Shown: one piece after another, positions 33,805 through 44,413 of the stretch
Layout: each line of letters opens with the position of its first letter
Position numbering within the stretch: the stretch's first letter is position 1
Assembly: GCA_013995675.1 (NCBI GenBank)
Contig: VWRR01000001.1
Coordinates: forward strand, 1 to 64,000
DNA length: 64,000 nucleotides
Source of the DNA: Cyanidiococcus yangmingshanensis
Lineage: Eukaryota > Rhodophyta > Bangiophyceae > Cyanidiales > Cyanidiaceae
Reading direction: 5' to 3'
Made by a program: the position numbers and the translations under genes
Notes under the pieces: generated by a model
What the model saw: only the letters and a program-made list of their open reading frames with translations
Databases searched by the model: none
Told to the model about the DNA's origin: nothing

Positions 33805-34572
33805 TTATTCGCGTCCAGATTTTATGGATACTGGCTCGCCAGCGGTGCATCTCGACGTGCTTTCTTCAGCCTCCTGATCGGTCGCTGTGGACGCATTATT
33901 CGCGGGTAATGATACCTGGTCAAAAGTCAGGTCACTAGTCTGAAGGACTGGCGAGCAACCCCATTCATCTCCGGGAGTCTTGTCTTCAAGAAAACGCTTC
34001 TCGAGTGCCTCCTGAATGATCAGCGCTCTTCGAGCTGATCCGTGCTCTCGAGGCGAGAACCAGACTGCACTCCGCTCGAGCCACGGCGTATTCATCCCGC
34101 CTGCTCGCGAAAAAAGTCGATCCTCATTCGGTGTTTCCCATTCACGGAAAGCGCGAAAAGGCGTATGACCACTTTGTAATACTCGATCGAGTTCCAGGAC
34201 GCGCGTGAGCGCCTGCTCAAGACTGGTTCGGTCATGCTCTAGTTCGCGAATCTGCTGACGAGCCTCCAGCAAACGGTCTCTTGTCCGCGCCAACTCTGCT
34301 CTTGTTTCACGCAAAGTTTTCTGCAGTTCCACACAAGAGCAGCGCTCAGAACTGCTTGACATGGCTGGGCCGGCCTCACCACGTGCAGGTGTCTCAACGT
34401 CCACAGGGGTATTGTGAAGCCCGCTCAGTCGCTGGGCAAGTGCTCGCAAGTGCACACGGAGAGTTTCTTGCCCGTGATGCAAACTTTTGTCTATGCGAAA
34501 CCACTCGGAACGTCGCAATTTTCTTCGAAGGGTGCGATTCTTCTGTAGCGTCGATCGCGCCTTGTGGATCAT
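33805..34572 (-). CDS. Hypothetical coiled-coil protein
   Basis: 255 residues from the ATG at 34572. The N-terminus is very basic (KNRTLRRKLRRSEWFR), then a polar stretch and a short coiled coil (about residues 80-135: LQKTLRETRAELARTRDRL). The C-terminal part is mixed and Ser/Thr-rich with no known domain. The gene is intact in frame, but there is no independent evidence that it is expressed. No family is recognised. Confidence 0.5.
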   Translation of the reverse strand: MIHKARSTLQKNRTLRRKLRRSEWFRIDKSLHHGQETLRVHLRALAQRLSGLHNTPVDVETPARGEAGPAMSSSSERCSCVELQKTLRETRAELARTRDRLLEARQQIRELEHDRTSLEQALTRVLELDRVLQSGHTPFRAFREWETPNEDRLFSRAGGMNTPWLERSAVWFSPREHGSARRALIIQEALEKRFLEDKTPGDEWGCSPVLQTSDLTFDQVSLPANNASTATDQEAEESTSRCTAGEPVSIKSGRE

Positions 34573-35734
34573 CCGAGCGTTGCTGTCGCTCGTTCAGAAA
34601 ACTCTCTTAGAGCAGAACGCCAGCACACTCGGTTACTTTGGTGCAGCAGCTCCTACCAGGTCACACCAATCCAGGGTCGCTTTCGTGTTTGAGTTTAATT
34701 CTCCAAATGAAACAGTCCAAGTTTTTGTCGTTGTGCGAAGCAACTCGTTGCGTACTGGAGAGCGGGCAACGCAATGCTACAGCGCACCGGCTGGGCCGCG
34801 GAGATTGAAACGGCCCGTCAAAACGCCGTAGGAAGCATCTGTACAATACTATATTTCATAGGATAAAAAGATCCCAGCGCGTAACGCCACCATGGATGCG
34901 TGCGCGCAGTCCGCGCGTCTCCCCCATTCGTTCGCACAAAGTGGGGGAGCGTAGAGAGCGCGATGCATCGCCAAAGGTTTTGTGTGCGCCTCGGGGTACA
35001 TTCCAGAAAATCTCCTGTTCATTGGACTGGCCAAGAAGGTGCATTCGTGCTCGTCCATCCGTACCAGCTGAGCCACAGACCGGTCCGTTCCACCGCATCG
35101 CTCCCGACACCAGCATATACATTCAGCAAAGTTCGTCTCATGGCCTTGTCTGCACTCGCCACCTCCCCGAATCCATACACATATGCCCAGTGCCTCAGGA
35201 TGCACAATCATTCATCGATGCGCCGAGACGATAAGTGACGCCGAGCGGTGGCCAAGACGGCCGCAGAGCACAGGTGTCACGCGTTCAACGAGTCAGAAAC
35301 TGCCCACGACATGCTCCATGAACGACAATCAGAAAAACTACTGCTTGTTGGTCTGAATGAGACAGTCAGGGCTCAGAGCAGACCAATTGGAAAAGAAGGG
35401 CCAAGCAGTTGACCTCAAAGCATTTCGCGCTTTGCAATGGTCGATGGACGTATCGTTGATGCAACGCACCGCAGTGGTTGCCACGAGCACCATGCCATGT
35501 GCGCTGCCAGACGATGGCTTGGCACACCGTTACCATCTGTGCACCGTTGCCGTTCTGCCAGGACCTCGACGAACTGCTCGTGGAGATTCCCGTTCGAACT
35601 GCGGTGAAAAGGTTACCTTGTTGCCTGAAAACGAATATCGTTGACTTGATTCTCGGCATTTAACGCGATAGCTTCTCGCTGAAATATGGGCGTTCTGCGC
35701 GACGAGCTGTAGCTGTAACTGGGTGTCGCCCACG
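34573..35734. other. Intergenic between coiled-coil gene and CBM20-PIPK gene
   Basis: Divergent spacer that should hold both promoters. The open frames here (34896-35238 and others) look like antisense shadows with no domain. Confidence 0.45.
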
Positions 35735-38052
35735 ATGAAAAGAACCAGAGGACGACCGTGGTCTCTAGTGCCCGTACTCGGAAGCCTCCATCGAGCAAAG
35801 ACAGCACCAGGAGTCAACAATCGTCCGAGCTCGTTGAGCGTGCGCCAGTCTGAAACAGCTGCAAGCCGTTGCACAGGGACATGTGAGGCAGTCTTTCGCG
35901 TGCGCTCCTACACCATCGCGAACGAGGACATAGTTCTACTCGGATCTTGTGAAACTCTAGGATCATGGAACACAGGCCGTGCAGTGGTTCTCCAGACTTC
36001 ACCAAACACGTACCCACTCTGGGAGGCGCTGGTAGAGTTGCCGACAAACACCCGAGTTCGGTACGAGTATGCCAAACGCGTGTACGATATGGATCGTGAA
36101 CAAGTTGAGCGCATCATTCGGGAACGATGCCCACCTCCAGGGAGGTTTCTTGATACCGGAAACGAGGAAGGTTTCTGGCTGGTCGATGATGGCAACCTGC
36201 GCAGTAGTTACTTCGATGATATTCGATCTGAAGAGTTCTCACTGAATAGCGACGAACGGGGCGCTCAGAGTGGCGGCGACCAACTCTGCTCCACTGGTGC
36301 CCGCCGAATCCAGCATTTGGGTCTGAATCAGTTGGCCCAGGCGTTTGAGCGAGAAACCTCCCTCAGTGAGCAGGTAAACCTGCGAGAGGACTTTCTGCGC
36401 ACGTTCCAGCGTTTAGGGGTATTCCGTTTGGGATCGCCGCGCAGCCTGCCGAACTTTTTGCGTAGCTCACTGCACACAAAAGCACTGCGACGGAAGCAAA
36501 TCTGGAATCACGCTTTTCAAGGATAATCCCTCTTGGTTTATTGCGTTGAACATTCAGGCAGGAGTGCGTCGCTCGCTCCAGGTTCTGCATGAGCAGGAGC
36601 GGCAGCAACGTAGCCCTGCGATCCAGGATGTGGACTTTATGGCCGCCTTTGTGTGCCAGGTCGAAGCTGGCGACCGTGTTCGCGAAGTCCCTCACGATAA
36701 TATTGAACCACTGAGCGATACGATCAAGTGGGAGTTTTCCGCGCCTCGAGTCTTTGCTCATTTGCGACGCATCTTCGGCTACTCGGACGAAGAGTTCATG
36801 GCATCAATGTGTAACCCGGCAGGTTTGGTAGAAATTCCCAGCCCCGGTAATTCTCATGCACTCTTTTTTCTGTCGCATGACCAAAAGTTCCTGCTCAAGA
36901 CCATTACTCGGAATGAGCGACTGAAACTTATTGACATGCTGCCGGCGTACCATGAGTATGCCACAGCGGATCCGCTGGGCACACTACTCCCGCAATATTT
37001 GGCGCTCTTTCAGATTCGCTACTCGACAACGCCATCATATTCGCTTTGTTGTGGTCCCCGATCTCTTTCCATCTGCATTTCGACTGCATGAGAAGTACGA
37101 CTTGAAAGGGAGTCGAAGATCCAAACCGCGAACAGGGAGCTGGCGGCCGCTTCATCGTAAGTGGAACGAACGGCTGCAGAGGCAATCCCTTCATCGGCGC
37201 CAAAAGTCTGGAAGTGACATGGATGACTTGGACCAGAATGATACCGAGCGCGCGCCAGTGCATTTGCGAGTCCCACGAGTGACGCTCACAGAACATGAGT
37301 GGTGTGAACGAATCGCCTTTTCGCAACTGGTCGCTGTCCCGATTCTGAAAGAGGACGACCTGCATTCACCGTTTCTCATTCAGGCGAACACGTACACGAT
37401 CCTCATGCGTATGCTGGAGCGCGATACTGCGCTTCTCGAGAGTCTCCTTGTGATGGATTACTCGCTTCTGATTGGTCTATCCGAGCCGATTCCCGCAACA
37501 GCCTCGAATTGGACGAGCAGCGCGCATCCACCGCAACCGAGTCCACGGGTAGAGGCCTGTCTCGTTGACGAGACCCCTATGCAATCCCTCTCGGCTGGTC
37601 CAGACGCGACGACGCCCAACCCAAACGAGTTTGAGCTCGTGGCAAGCTCAGCCTGGACCAGTCCTTTGGCTCATGGCCTACCTCCAGCGCAGACGAAACA
37701 GTCTCTGAGTCCAACTGGAACGCAACGAATTGTCGTTGCATCTGAAGACATGCATTTGTTTCGTGATTTGCTGGCGTTTCGGCGCGAGTCTGGCTCGTAT
37801 GTGGGGTACAAGCTTCGACTGGGCATCATCGATGCACTTCAGCACTATAGCGTTCCCAAAAGGCTCGAATTTGGCTGGAAACTCTTTATTTATTGCGGTG
37901 CGGTTCCATCGGTCTGTCCGCCGACATTTTACCGCAAACGTTTCCTCGAATACATGCGGAACGTCTTTGTCCCATACAACGAAGTGGATCTTCCTCGTAT
38001 GACCGTGGCGCACCATGAATCTCTCAATGGAGTTAGTGAGGTGCAGGGATAG
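35735..38052 (+). CDS. CBM20 starch-binding plus phosphatidylinositol-phosphate kinase fusion (two frame changes)
   Basis: The ATG at 35735 opens a frame with a CBM20 domain at about residues 50-150: VFRVRSYTI..NEDIVLLGS..LGSWN, and PLWEALVELP, with the two glucan-binding tryptophans kept. After a linker, a frame change near 36430-36526 leads to the PIP kinase start (NPSWFIALNIQAGVRRSL) and a second change near 37020 to the rest. Kinase motifs are present in order: FLLKTI (ATP lysine), KYDLKGS, LLVMDYSLLIG, GIIDALQHYSVPKRLE (catalytic IID...K), and RKRFLEYM. PIP kinases make PI(4,5)P2 or related lipids at membranes. No N-terminal MORN repeats are present, unlike in land plants. I infer one gene because the kinase piece has no good ATG of its own. 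Confidence 0.68.
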
Positions 38053-39429
38053 GCACCGAGGGATGTGAACTGGGTGTCAAGTCACCACTTATGGGCGCTT
38101 CGGAAGGATCCTGCGACGAAATAAATAGGGATTCGGGTCATGACGCGCCCGCTTTGGCTCCTTGGATTCGAGAGCCCTCGTCGACCAGAGAAGGTACTGA
38201 GCTCCCTTTGCAGACTGATCGCCATCGTCGTCGACGCTCGATAGATGAAAAAGACATTGCCCCTTTGCGGCCTGAGCACAAGATGATCGTCGTCATGTCT
38301 CCAGTGCAGTGAAAGACACAGAGAGTGAGAGAGAGTACCTCGAACGAACTGCGCTGAAAGTCACTGGATAGAAATTCCCGTCAAGAACTTGCGAGGAGAG
38401 GTGGTTTGGTTCTCCACAATAGCGGGTAGCGGCACTCATGCCTCTTCTGACAGGTTCTTGGACGACATAGACGACGCTGATGCTAGACTCGGGACTCGGT
38501 CTCGTCTTTTGCGATATCCAGCGTAGCCTGAATGGCGACGATGCAGAATGGATGTATGAATTGGATCGAATGATGATCACGCGAAAGTGCTGCACGTCAA
38601 CGACAGCTCTCCTTTTTTTCGATCTTGATGATAAGGCGGATGCTTTTCCACGGATTATTCTGGTGTTCTTATCGCTTATCTCGGCTTTGCGTGGCGCCAA
38701 CATGCACCTTGGTTGAATATGAATGCTCGCGATCGCCTCAATGACCGATTCGGCATGCCTTGCTGCGTTCATCTGGACCACTCGGAATGAAGAGCAGGTA
38801 GTGGGAAGCGAGGCCAGTGACGAGCCCGTGGCGACCAGGACTCGTCTGGGCCCTGAGGCACCCAGCTCGTACAGAGTCCATTGCATGGGTGACCCATCGC
38901 TCGTCCCTGCGCGATGAGCATTCCAGATCGATTTTCGATTTTGGAAGATGATTTCGAGTGCTGCCTCCGAGGCGCTCGAGCCCTATGTTGTCGCCTCCAT
39001 TCAAATGTTGGCAACCAAGTACAACAACGTTTCTGGTCGACGCTGGTGACGTTTCTCATTCGCCACCGGTAAAACAGATACTTGGATTAGGTTTACTCAT
39101 GTCGAAAGACCTGTTGCGGTCTTCACAAGACACCCACTTCTTATCTGCTAGCGTGCGTCCACATACAATTGGTTGCATCGAGACTGGTGATGCTAACGTC
39201 ATCGTTCTGAGGTGTGCTCCAAAACGCGGCCCCGCAAGGGGGAGCGCCCCGCTACTGGCATCGGTACCTGCTGCTGGCATCGGCGACTCATCGATACATT
39301 CAGGCGACTCTAAACGAATGACTACCTCAAGACAGGGCCGTTAGCGGGGCGCTCGAGAAGCGCACCACCAAGCTCTACAGAAGCGCCTTCAAATATAACC
39401 TAGTTGTGTCGCATCAAACTTTTGCTTCA
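38053..39429. other. Intergenic, no supported gene
   Basis: Overlapping frames on both strands (38293-38886 minus; 38480-38716 and 38958-39344 plus) show no recognised domain. None is conserved enough by eye to call. Confidence 0.45.
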
Positions 39430-40716
39430 TCAATGTCGAAGAGCGGTGGAATCAGTATTCGACTCGATGCGATCGACGAGTGGTTCCAGGCAAATACGGC
39501 CAAGACTCAGCTGACGAAAGTCTGTCAACAACCGACGGGACATCTTTTCCACATTCTTTTGAGTGCATTTCTCTGCCGCGAGATGGAGGAACTCCTCTCC
39601 ATTGCTAAAACCAGAACATCCATAGCGCTTCTCCAGTATCGCTCGGGCTGAGTGTTGTTCCTCGATCGCGACCGTTGAATGCTCGATCCAGCGGCTCCCC
39701 TCGAGCGCCAAGAGTGAGTCCACCAGCATGCTAGCGATTCGTTCCACGTCGTAAGCAGTTTCACCGATGTCGTCGCACATGGCCAGACGTGACGACGCCT
39801 CCTGATCCTCAAGCTTTGGTGGAATGATTCCGGGGGTGTCCAGTAACTCTAAATCCTGAGTGAGGCGAACCCACTGCAGCTGTCTCGTTACGCCGGGACG
39901 AGCTGCAGAGACTGCCGCTCGTCGTCCGCACAAACGGTTAATAAGAGCGGATTTGCCAACATTCGGAAAGCCGATGACCACCACGCGGACGGGTCGAGGT
40001 AGCAGGCCTCGTTGTGCACGCCGCTCATTCACTGTCTTCCCAGCGGCAATACATGCTCTTCGCAGTTGCGGAATGCCAGTTCCAATTTTGCCATCGGTTG
40101 CGACACATGACCAGACGCAGGTGCCCTCTGGGGCAGTCACCGAGCACCCTGTGTCGAGCGCACCTCGACGGAGCGCACGAAGCCAAGTGCGACCGGCGAC
40201 AGACGGCACCATGTCAATACGGTTCAAGGCGAGAACACGGCTCTTGTTACCGATGAGTTCATGAATGAAAAGCGGGTAGGTCGTGTACGGGATTCGCGCA
40301 TCCACAACTTCGACCACAACATCGATAAGCGAGAGACGGTCCCGCAACTCCCGCATCGCCTTGGCAATATGGCCGGGAAACCAGTTCGCAACGGCTGGTG
40401 GCAACCCGGCACCATCTGCTCGGGGACCAGGAGCACTCCTCTGGGCCCACAGGTGCAGCGGTAACTGCAATGTTCGCGATCGCGGTGTCGGACCGCAAGA
40501 ATACTGCACCGGCCAAGCTCGAGAGCAGCGCGACGCAAGAAGCGTCTGGCTAGAAAACGGAACCCAGCACCAGGTTTGTTGGAAACACAGTACGACACGG
40601 CCATTGGAAAAACCCCTATAGGCCATCTGGTGAGTGCCCCGGTTCCTGAACTTGGTTCGTTGCCACCAGGAAACGCACTCCTCGGTTGGCGACCTTGAAA
40701 TGGTGTCTCCGCCCAT
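39430..40716 (-). CDS. RbgA/YlqF-type circularly permuted GTPase, probably organellar
   Basis: 428 residues. The first ~95 are Arg/Ser/Pro/Trp-rich without acidic residues, which fits an organelle transit peptide. The permuted GTPase follows: NWFPGHIAKAM, D-A-R-I-P, G4 NRID (165-168), G1 GFPNVGKS (249-256) and G3 DTPG (293-296). A C-terminal all-helical region follows. Bacterial RbgA helps assemble the 50S ribosomal subunit; plant relatives act in chloroplast or mitochondrial ribosome assembly. ATG at 40716; intact. A second in-frame ATG at residue 31 is an alternative start. Mitochondrial versus plastid location cannot be told from sequence. Confidence 0.85.
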   Translation of the reverse strand: MGGDTISRSPTEECVSWWQRTKFRNRGTHQMAYRGFSNGRVVLCFQQTWCWVPFSSQTLLASRCSRAWPVQYSCGPTPRSRTLQLPLHLWAQRSAPGPRADGAGLPPAVANWFPGHIAKAMRELRDRLSLIDVVVEVVDARIPYTTYPLFIHELIGNKSRVLALNRIDMVPSVAGRTWLRALRRGALDTGCSVTAPEGTCVWSCVATDGKIGTGIPQLRRACIAAGKTVNERRAQRGLLPRPVRVVVIGFPNVGKSALINRLCGRRAAVSAARPGVTRQLQWVRLTQDLELLDTPGIIPPKLEDQEASSRLAMCDDIGETAYDVERIASMLVDSLLALEGSRWIEHSTVAIEEQHSARAILEKRYGCSGFSNGEEFLHLAAEKCTQKNVEKMSRRLLTDFRQLSLGRICLEPLVDRIESNTDSTALRH

Positions 40717-41189
40717 AGGGACACCTCAACCCCGCTTCTATCTCTCAGTTGCCTGTGGTGCGATCACCGGAAAATAAACTCGGGTGCACCGTAGAAAAAA
40801 ACTTTCCTGTTTAGAAAAGGTACGAGCAGGCTCGTGCGCAAGCGAGACTTTGCTCGTCTCACCGGCCTCGGGAGGCGGCTGACTCGTGTCGCTTCTGTGC
40901 AGGTTACGACAAGCGCTGAAGAGAGAACTCGAAAGCTTTCTCTCGTGACCGCGTCAAACCTGGAGAAAGCCGTCGATTGCGTCCAAACTCGGAGCAGGCC
41001 TTACAAAGAGAATACAAAAACGCTTTCGCGAACCAACTTGCACAAGCACGTCGGTAGCGTTTACTGCGACAGCACAGAGGTAGACGTTGCCGGCTCGAAA
41101 ACGAATATCGTTTCTTTGTAGCGCTGGGGTGGCGTTGCAAAGGCGAGATAGGCTCAGCGGGAGCGGTTTCGAGGCAAACACTTGAAGCG
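40717..41189. other. Divergent spacer upstream of RbgA gene and 41190 gene
   Basis: A 95-codon plus-strand frame (40834-41121) here shows no domain and is probably not coding. Confidence 0.45.
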
Positions 41190-42101
41190 ATGCTGTTTGT
41201 TCCTACCCTTACTCATCCTGGCCGAAAGACTTGCATCCATGATGGGGCTCGGCTTTGGTCCCAGAACGTGAGGGAAACTGGTCGTCGTTATGCCTCTGGT
41301 TCACTTTGCCTGCGACTCAACGTTGGCAACTCAAGGTTTTTTCATCCAAAAAAGTTGCACTCTCCTCCAGAGTTGTGGTGGAGGAGAGTTCTGATCATCA
41401 CCGTTGCCATCTATGCAGCAACCAAGTGCACTGCTTCAGACGCTGGCCTCGCAGTGACCTGGACACCGTTCTCGCTCAAGGCCGCGGGGAGCCCTATTGT
41501 GGACCCAAACGTGAGACGGGTCGCAGTCGCAACAAGTCTTGTTTTCGGTGAAGCTCCAGTTGATTCGTTCGCGATCGTCGGACAAGTATCCAGCGAGAAC
41601 ACCTCTGCTTATGCGGCCAATGGGACCTCTGGACGTCGGACATCACTGGTAGAGGCGGCCCAGCGATGTCGAGACGCCTTTGCGGCACTGCGCACCAGTC
41701 TGCAACCGGAGCAAGCAACTCAAAGCCTTGCGAAGAGCGAGCATAAAACAGACTCACAGCAGCTTAAGGTGATCGATGAACCCGAACAAGTTCGCCGAAC
41801 TGTTGAATCGTTTCGTTTGAGCCTTCGCAGAGCGCCAGTCTCCGAAACTCGACGACGATTCTACGAGCTCGCTCGCGCTTTGGACACATCCGACACACGT
41901 CCATCTCCGGCACCTCCACGCGGAATGGAGGCGTACCGGCAGGTTGCTCAAGCGCTTGATGCACTTGACCGATGTGCGTTGCAAGTGACGCGCACACAAG
42001 GTCTCGAGCAAGCCGAGAAGATACAGGCACTTGGCCATGAATTGTACGATCACGTGCTCACGGCCATGGACCAAATGCTGCAAGACGCCCGCCGGCTGTA
42101 G
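41190..42101 (+). CDS. Hypothetical plastid-type protein with a helical C-terminal domain
   Basis: 303 residues. The N-terminus is basic and Ser-rich, then carries a hydrophobic segment (VLIITVAIYAATKCTASDA, about residues 67-85). This is like the second part of a bipartite thylakoid or membrane-targeting leader. The remainder is helical, with a heptad-like end (LARAL...MEAYRQVAQALDALDRC...LGHELYDHVLTAMDQML). This layout recalls small lumenal photosystem II helper proteins such as PsbQ-like ones, but I cannot match a family. The gene is intact from the ATG at 41190. Confidence 0.5.
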   Translation: MLFVPTLTHPGRKTCIHDGARLWSQNVRETGRRYASGSLCLRLNVGNSRFFHPKKLHSPPELWWRRVLIITVAIYAATKCTASDAGLAVTWTPFSLKAAGSPIVDPNVRRVAVATSLVFGEAPVDSFAIVGQVSSENTSAYAANGTSGRRTSLVEAAQRCRDAFAALRTSLQPEQATQSLAKSEHKTDSQQLKVIDEPEQVRRTVESFRLSLRRAPVSETRRRFYELARALDTSDTRPSPAPPRGMEAYRQVAQALDALDRCALQVTRTQGLEQAEKIQALGHELYDHVLTAMDQMLQDARRL

Positions 42102-43304
42102 CTACTGCGAGAATCATAGCCATCGCGGAGCCATATCGAGAAAAACACTGTTTGGATGGCTTCGTCGTAACGACAATCGAGAACGATCAAGCGCTCCTTT
42201 CCAAGCGGTTCGTAACCAAACATCGAGTCCATTTTGTATGTGTGTGTGTATCGATGATTCGCGCCTGATGAAAGCGCTTGCGTCATCTGCGTCCAGACGT
42301 TTGGTGGCGCCTTGATATCGTTGCAGACGCGAGTTTTTGTGTTCGTCGAGTCGGATAGGTGCGCTGATATCGCGAAAGCGGGAGCGTTCACGTCTTGTTC
42401 GTTGAATGCCGAGGACTTGTGACGCGTGTAGCAGGTGATAACCCGCTTTTAAAGAAACAAAATTCGCGGCTTGAAAGACCGTTGCGAACGCTAGGATCCA
42501 TAAAGGCTGCCCGCGATGCGATGAACGGAGAATCACGCCGGCAACTTGCAGCGTATAGCCCACGCTACGCTTAAGACAGCTAAGCCTCGCCCGGTGCACA
42601 TCTAGAATGAGCCGCAACGCTGACGCGCAACGGCATACTTGCTCAGACAGCGGACTTGTCAACCGCTGGATCGGAATCGGGAGCTGAATGGTTGAGGCTC
42701 ATGCGCATAGCCGTTCAGGTTGTGGACTCGCAGAGGTGGCGATTCCGAAAACATCAACGCCTCGTCTCGAATCATGCTGCTCTGCGTAGTTGTTTGGTGT
42801 GCGTTGGCAAAGACCGTATCAAGCCCTTCCCGTTTCCAGAAACTTGGTTTTACTAGGGGAATGATCTCCCGAATGACTCATTTTTCGTTGGCACAACTCT
42901 ATCTGAACGTTGCTTTGGTGCTTGCTGAGCAGCTGTTCAGAATACTGGGGAGAAATAGGTTCATTCCGGTATCATTCGAGATTCGGTTCGGCAAGGGCAT
43001 ACCAGCATCGACGCTCCCCATGAATATATTCCCATGGTGTCGCAACTGGACTTGCAGATAAATTCGTTGAGACCTTTCTGACACAGCGACCTCGGCAGGT
43101 TCACACCACTTTTAACGTAGTGTGCGATCCACCGATCTGTGAGTTTTACTCCAAGGGGAAACAGCGGCTCTCCGCGGAGAACCCAGTCGCCGGCGGACAT
43201 GGTTACCCTGGAATTGCCTCAAGTCGCAGCCTGAAAACCGACAACGCCGACTGGCAAGCCGGTGACGCTATGACCTCCACTATCGCTTGGAATCAGGCCG
43301 TGCA
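42102..43304. other. Mostly unresolved stretch
   Basis: A minus-strand frame at 42114-42662 has a hydrophobic core (PLWILAFATVFQAANFV) but no good ATG. Another at 42961-43200 starts with MSAGDWVLRG. They could be fragments of one unknown gene; no family is recognised. Confidence 0.3.
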
Positions 43305-44192
43305 CTACATATCCAATGTATCACGAGCACGGAAAAGCGCCTCTAAAATCTTTCGATTGCCCAGCAACAGCCCGCTCAGTTCGTCGTCCACGAACGTCAC
43401 TTGACGTTGCGCTAACGCTCGCTCAAGGTGTTCTTTATCGGCGAATCGGATTCCTTCGTCATTCGCGTCATCTGCTGGCGCCTGGAACACATAGTCCGTG
43501 AGCATCCAGTCCGCGACTCGAAGTACCTCGTCCTCATTCAGCGGGCCTCGGAGTGGAAGCAAGGAAGCATATTTTTTCATCATCTCCAAACTGGTTTCAT
43601 CCGTAGTCTCAGATACAAAGTAGCACCCGCAAACTCGAGGGTGCGAGGAGAGCTCTTTCGCGAGAGCTTGAGCGGCAGCGTTCGCGCCCAGAACAAGTAC
43701 GCGAATCATAGCGAGCTGCGATCCGGGTTTCGTTTGGGCTTTTCGATCAGTTTGTGTTCTCCGTGTTCCGGAAACTCCCTGATTCTCCGGTGAAGCCGAG
43801 CGTGGACTCCAGATTGGACGCGCGCCCCGCTCCGTTAAAACATATCGTCGACGAATGCGACGTTCCGTGCGACGATCCAGAAACACGTCCTGATCCGTCT
43901 CAGAGGCTTCGTTCAGCTCGGTTGATGTCTTTTGTTCTCCTTCTTTCGATTCATTCAAATCGATCTTTGATGAGGGAGCATTTTCTTCGGGAGATGAGCC
44001 AGGACTAGCCGTTTGCATTCGCCAACAAGTCTGCTGCCTTCGTCGACCTCCCACGGAGCGGCGCAGCACCCCATCTTGCGAACGCAAGCTAAGCTGACCA
44101 GGAACGACCCATCCGACGGTCGAAAAAGATGCATTCCCTAAAGTGGAAGGGTTATCACGACTGCTCCTATGCCATGAGCTCCATTGCGACAT
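43305..44192 (-). CDS. Stand-alone GARS-N-like (pre-ATP-grasp) domain protein
   Basis: 295 residues from the ATG at 44192. A polar, Ser/Arg-rich leader of about 150 residues precedes a Rossmann-like domain that starts MIRVLVLGANAAAQALAKEL. It follows the N-terminal domain of phosphoribosylamine-glycine ligase (PurD) in order: a GxN/GR-like turn, then VFQAPADDANDEGI, then LLGNRKILEALFRAR (PurD LEGSKAFTKDFLAR). The ATP-grasp domain that follows in PurD is absent, so no ligase activity is expected. The leader may be organelle-directed. Function is unknown. Similarity is by eye and could be superficial. Confidence 0.45.
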   Translation of the reverse strand: MSQWSSWHRSSRDNPSTLGNASFSTVGWVVPGQLSLRSQDGVLRRSVGGRRRQQTCWRMQTASPGSSPEENAPSSKIDLNESKEGEQKTSTELNEASETDQDVFLDRRTERRIRRRYVLTERGARPIWSPRSASPENQGVSGTRRTQTDRKAQTKPGSQLAMIRVLVLGANAAAQALAKELSSHPRVCGCYFVSETTDETSLEMMKKYASLLPLRGPLNEDEVLRVADWMLTDYVFQAPADDANDEGIRFADKEHLERALAQRQVTFVDDELSGLLLGNRKILEALFRARDTLDM

Positions 44193-44413
44193 CCGCCTTG
44201 TGCAACAACCAAGCCGAGGCTACTCTGTCGACGTCGTGGCGGTGACTGACGCCGCCGCCAAGGAGACCTGGCCCCGACCGTGGAGCATCTGTTCGGAACG
44301 GTCTTGGTAACGCGAGTAGGGCGCGTTGACCTCATTCGACCGACTTTGGACCTGTTCTCTTGATCAGACAAGGACTTTATTGACTGACGTCAGGCAGCGG
44401 TAATCTTGGGATC

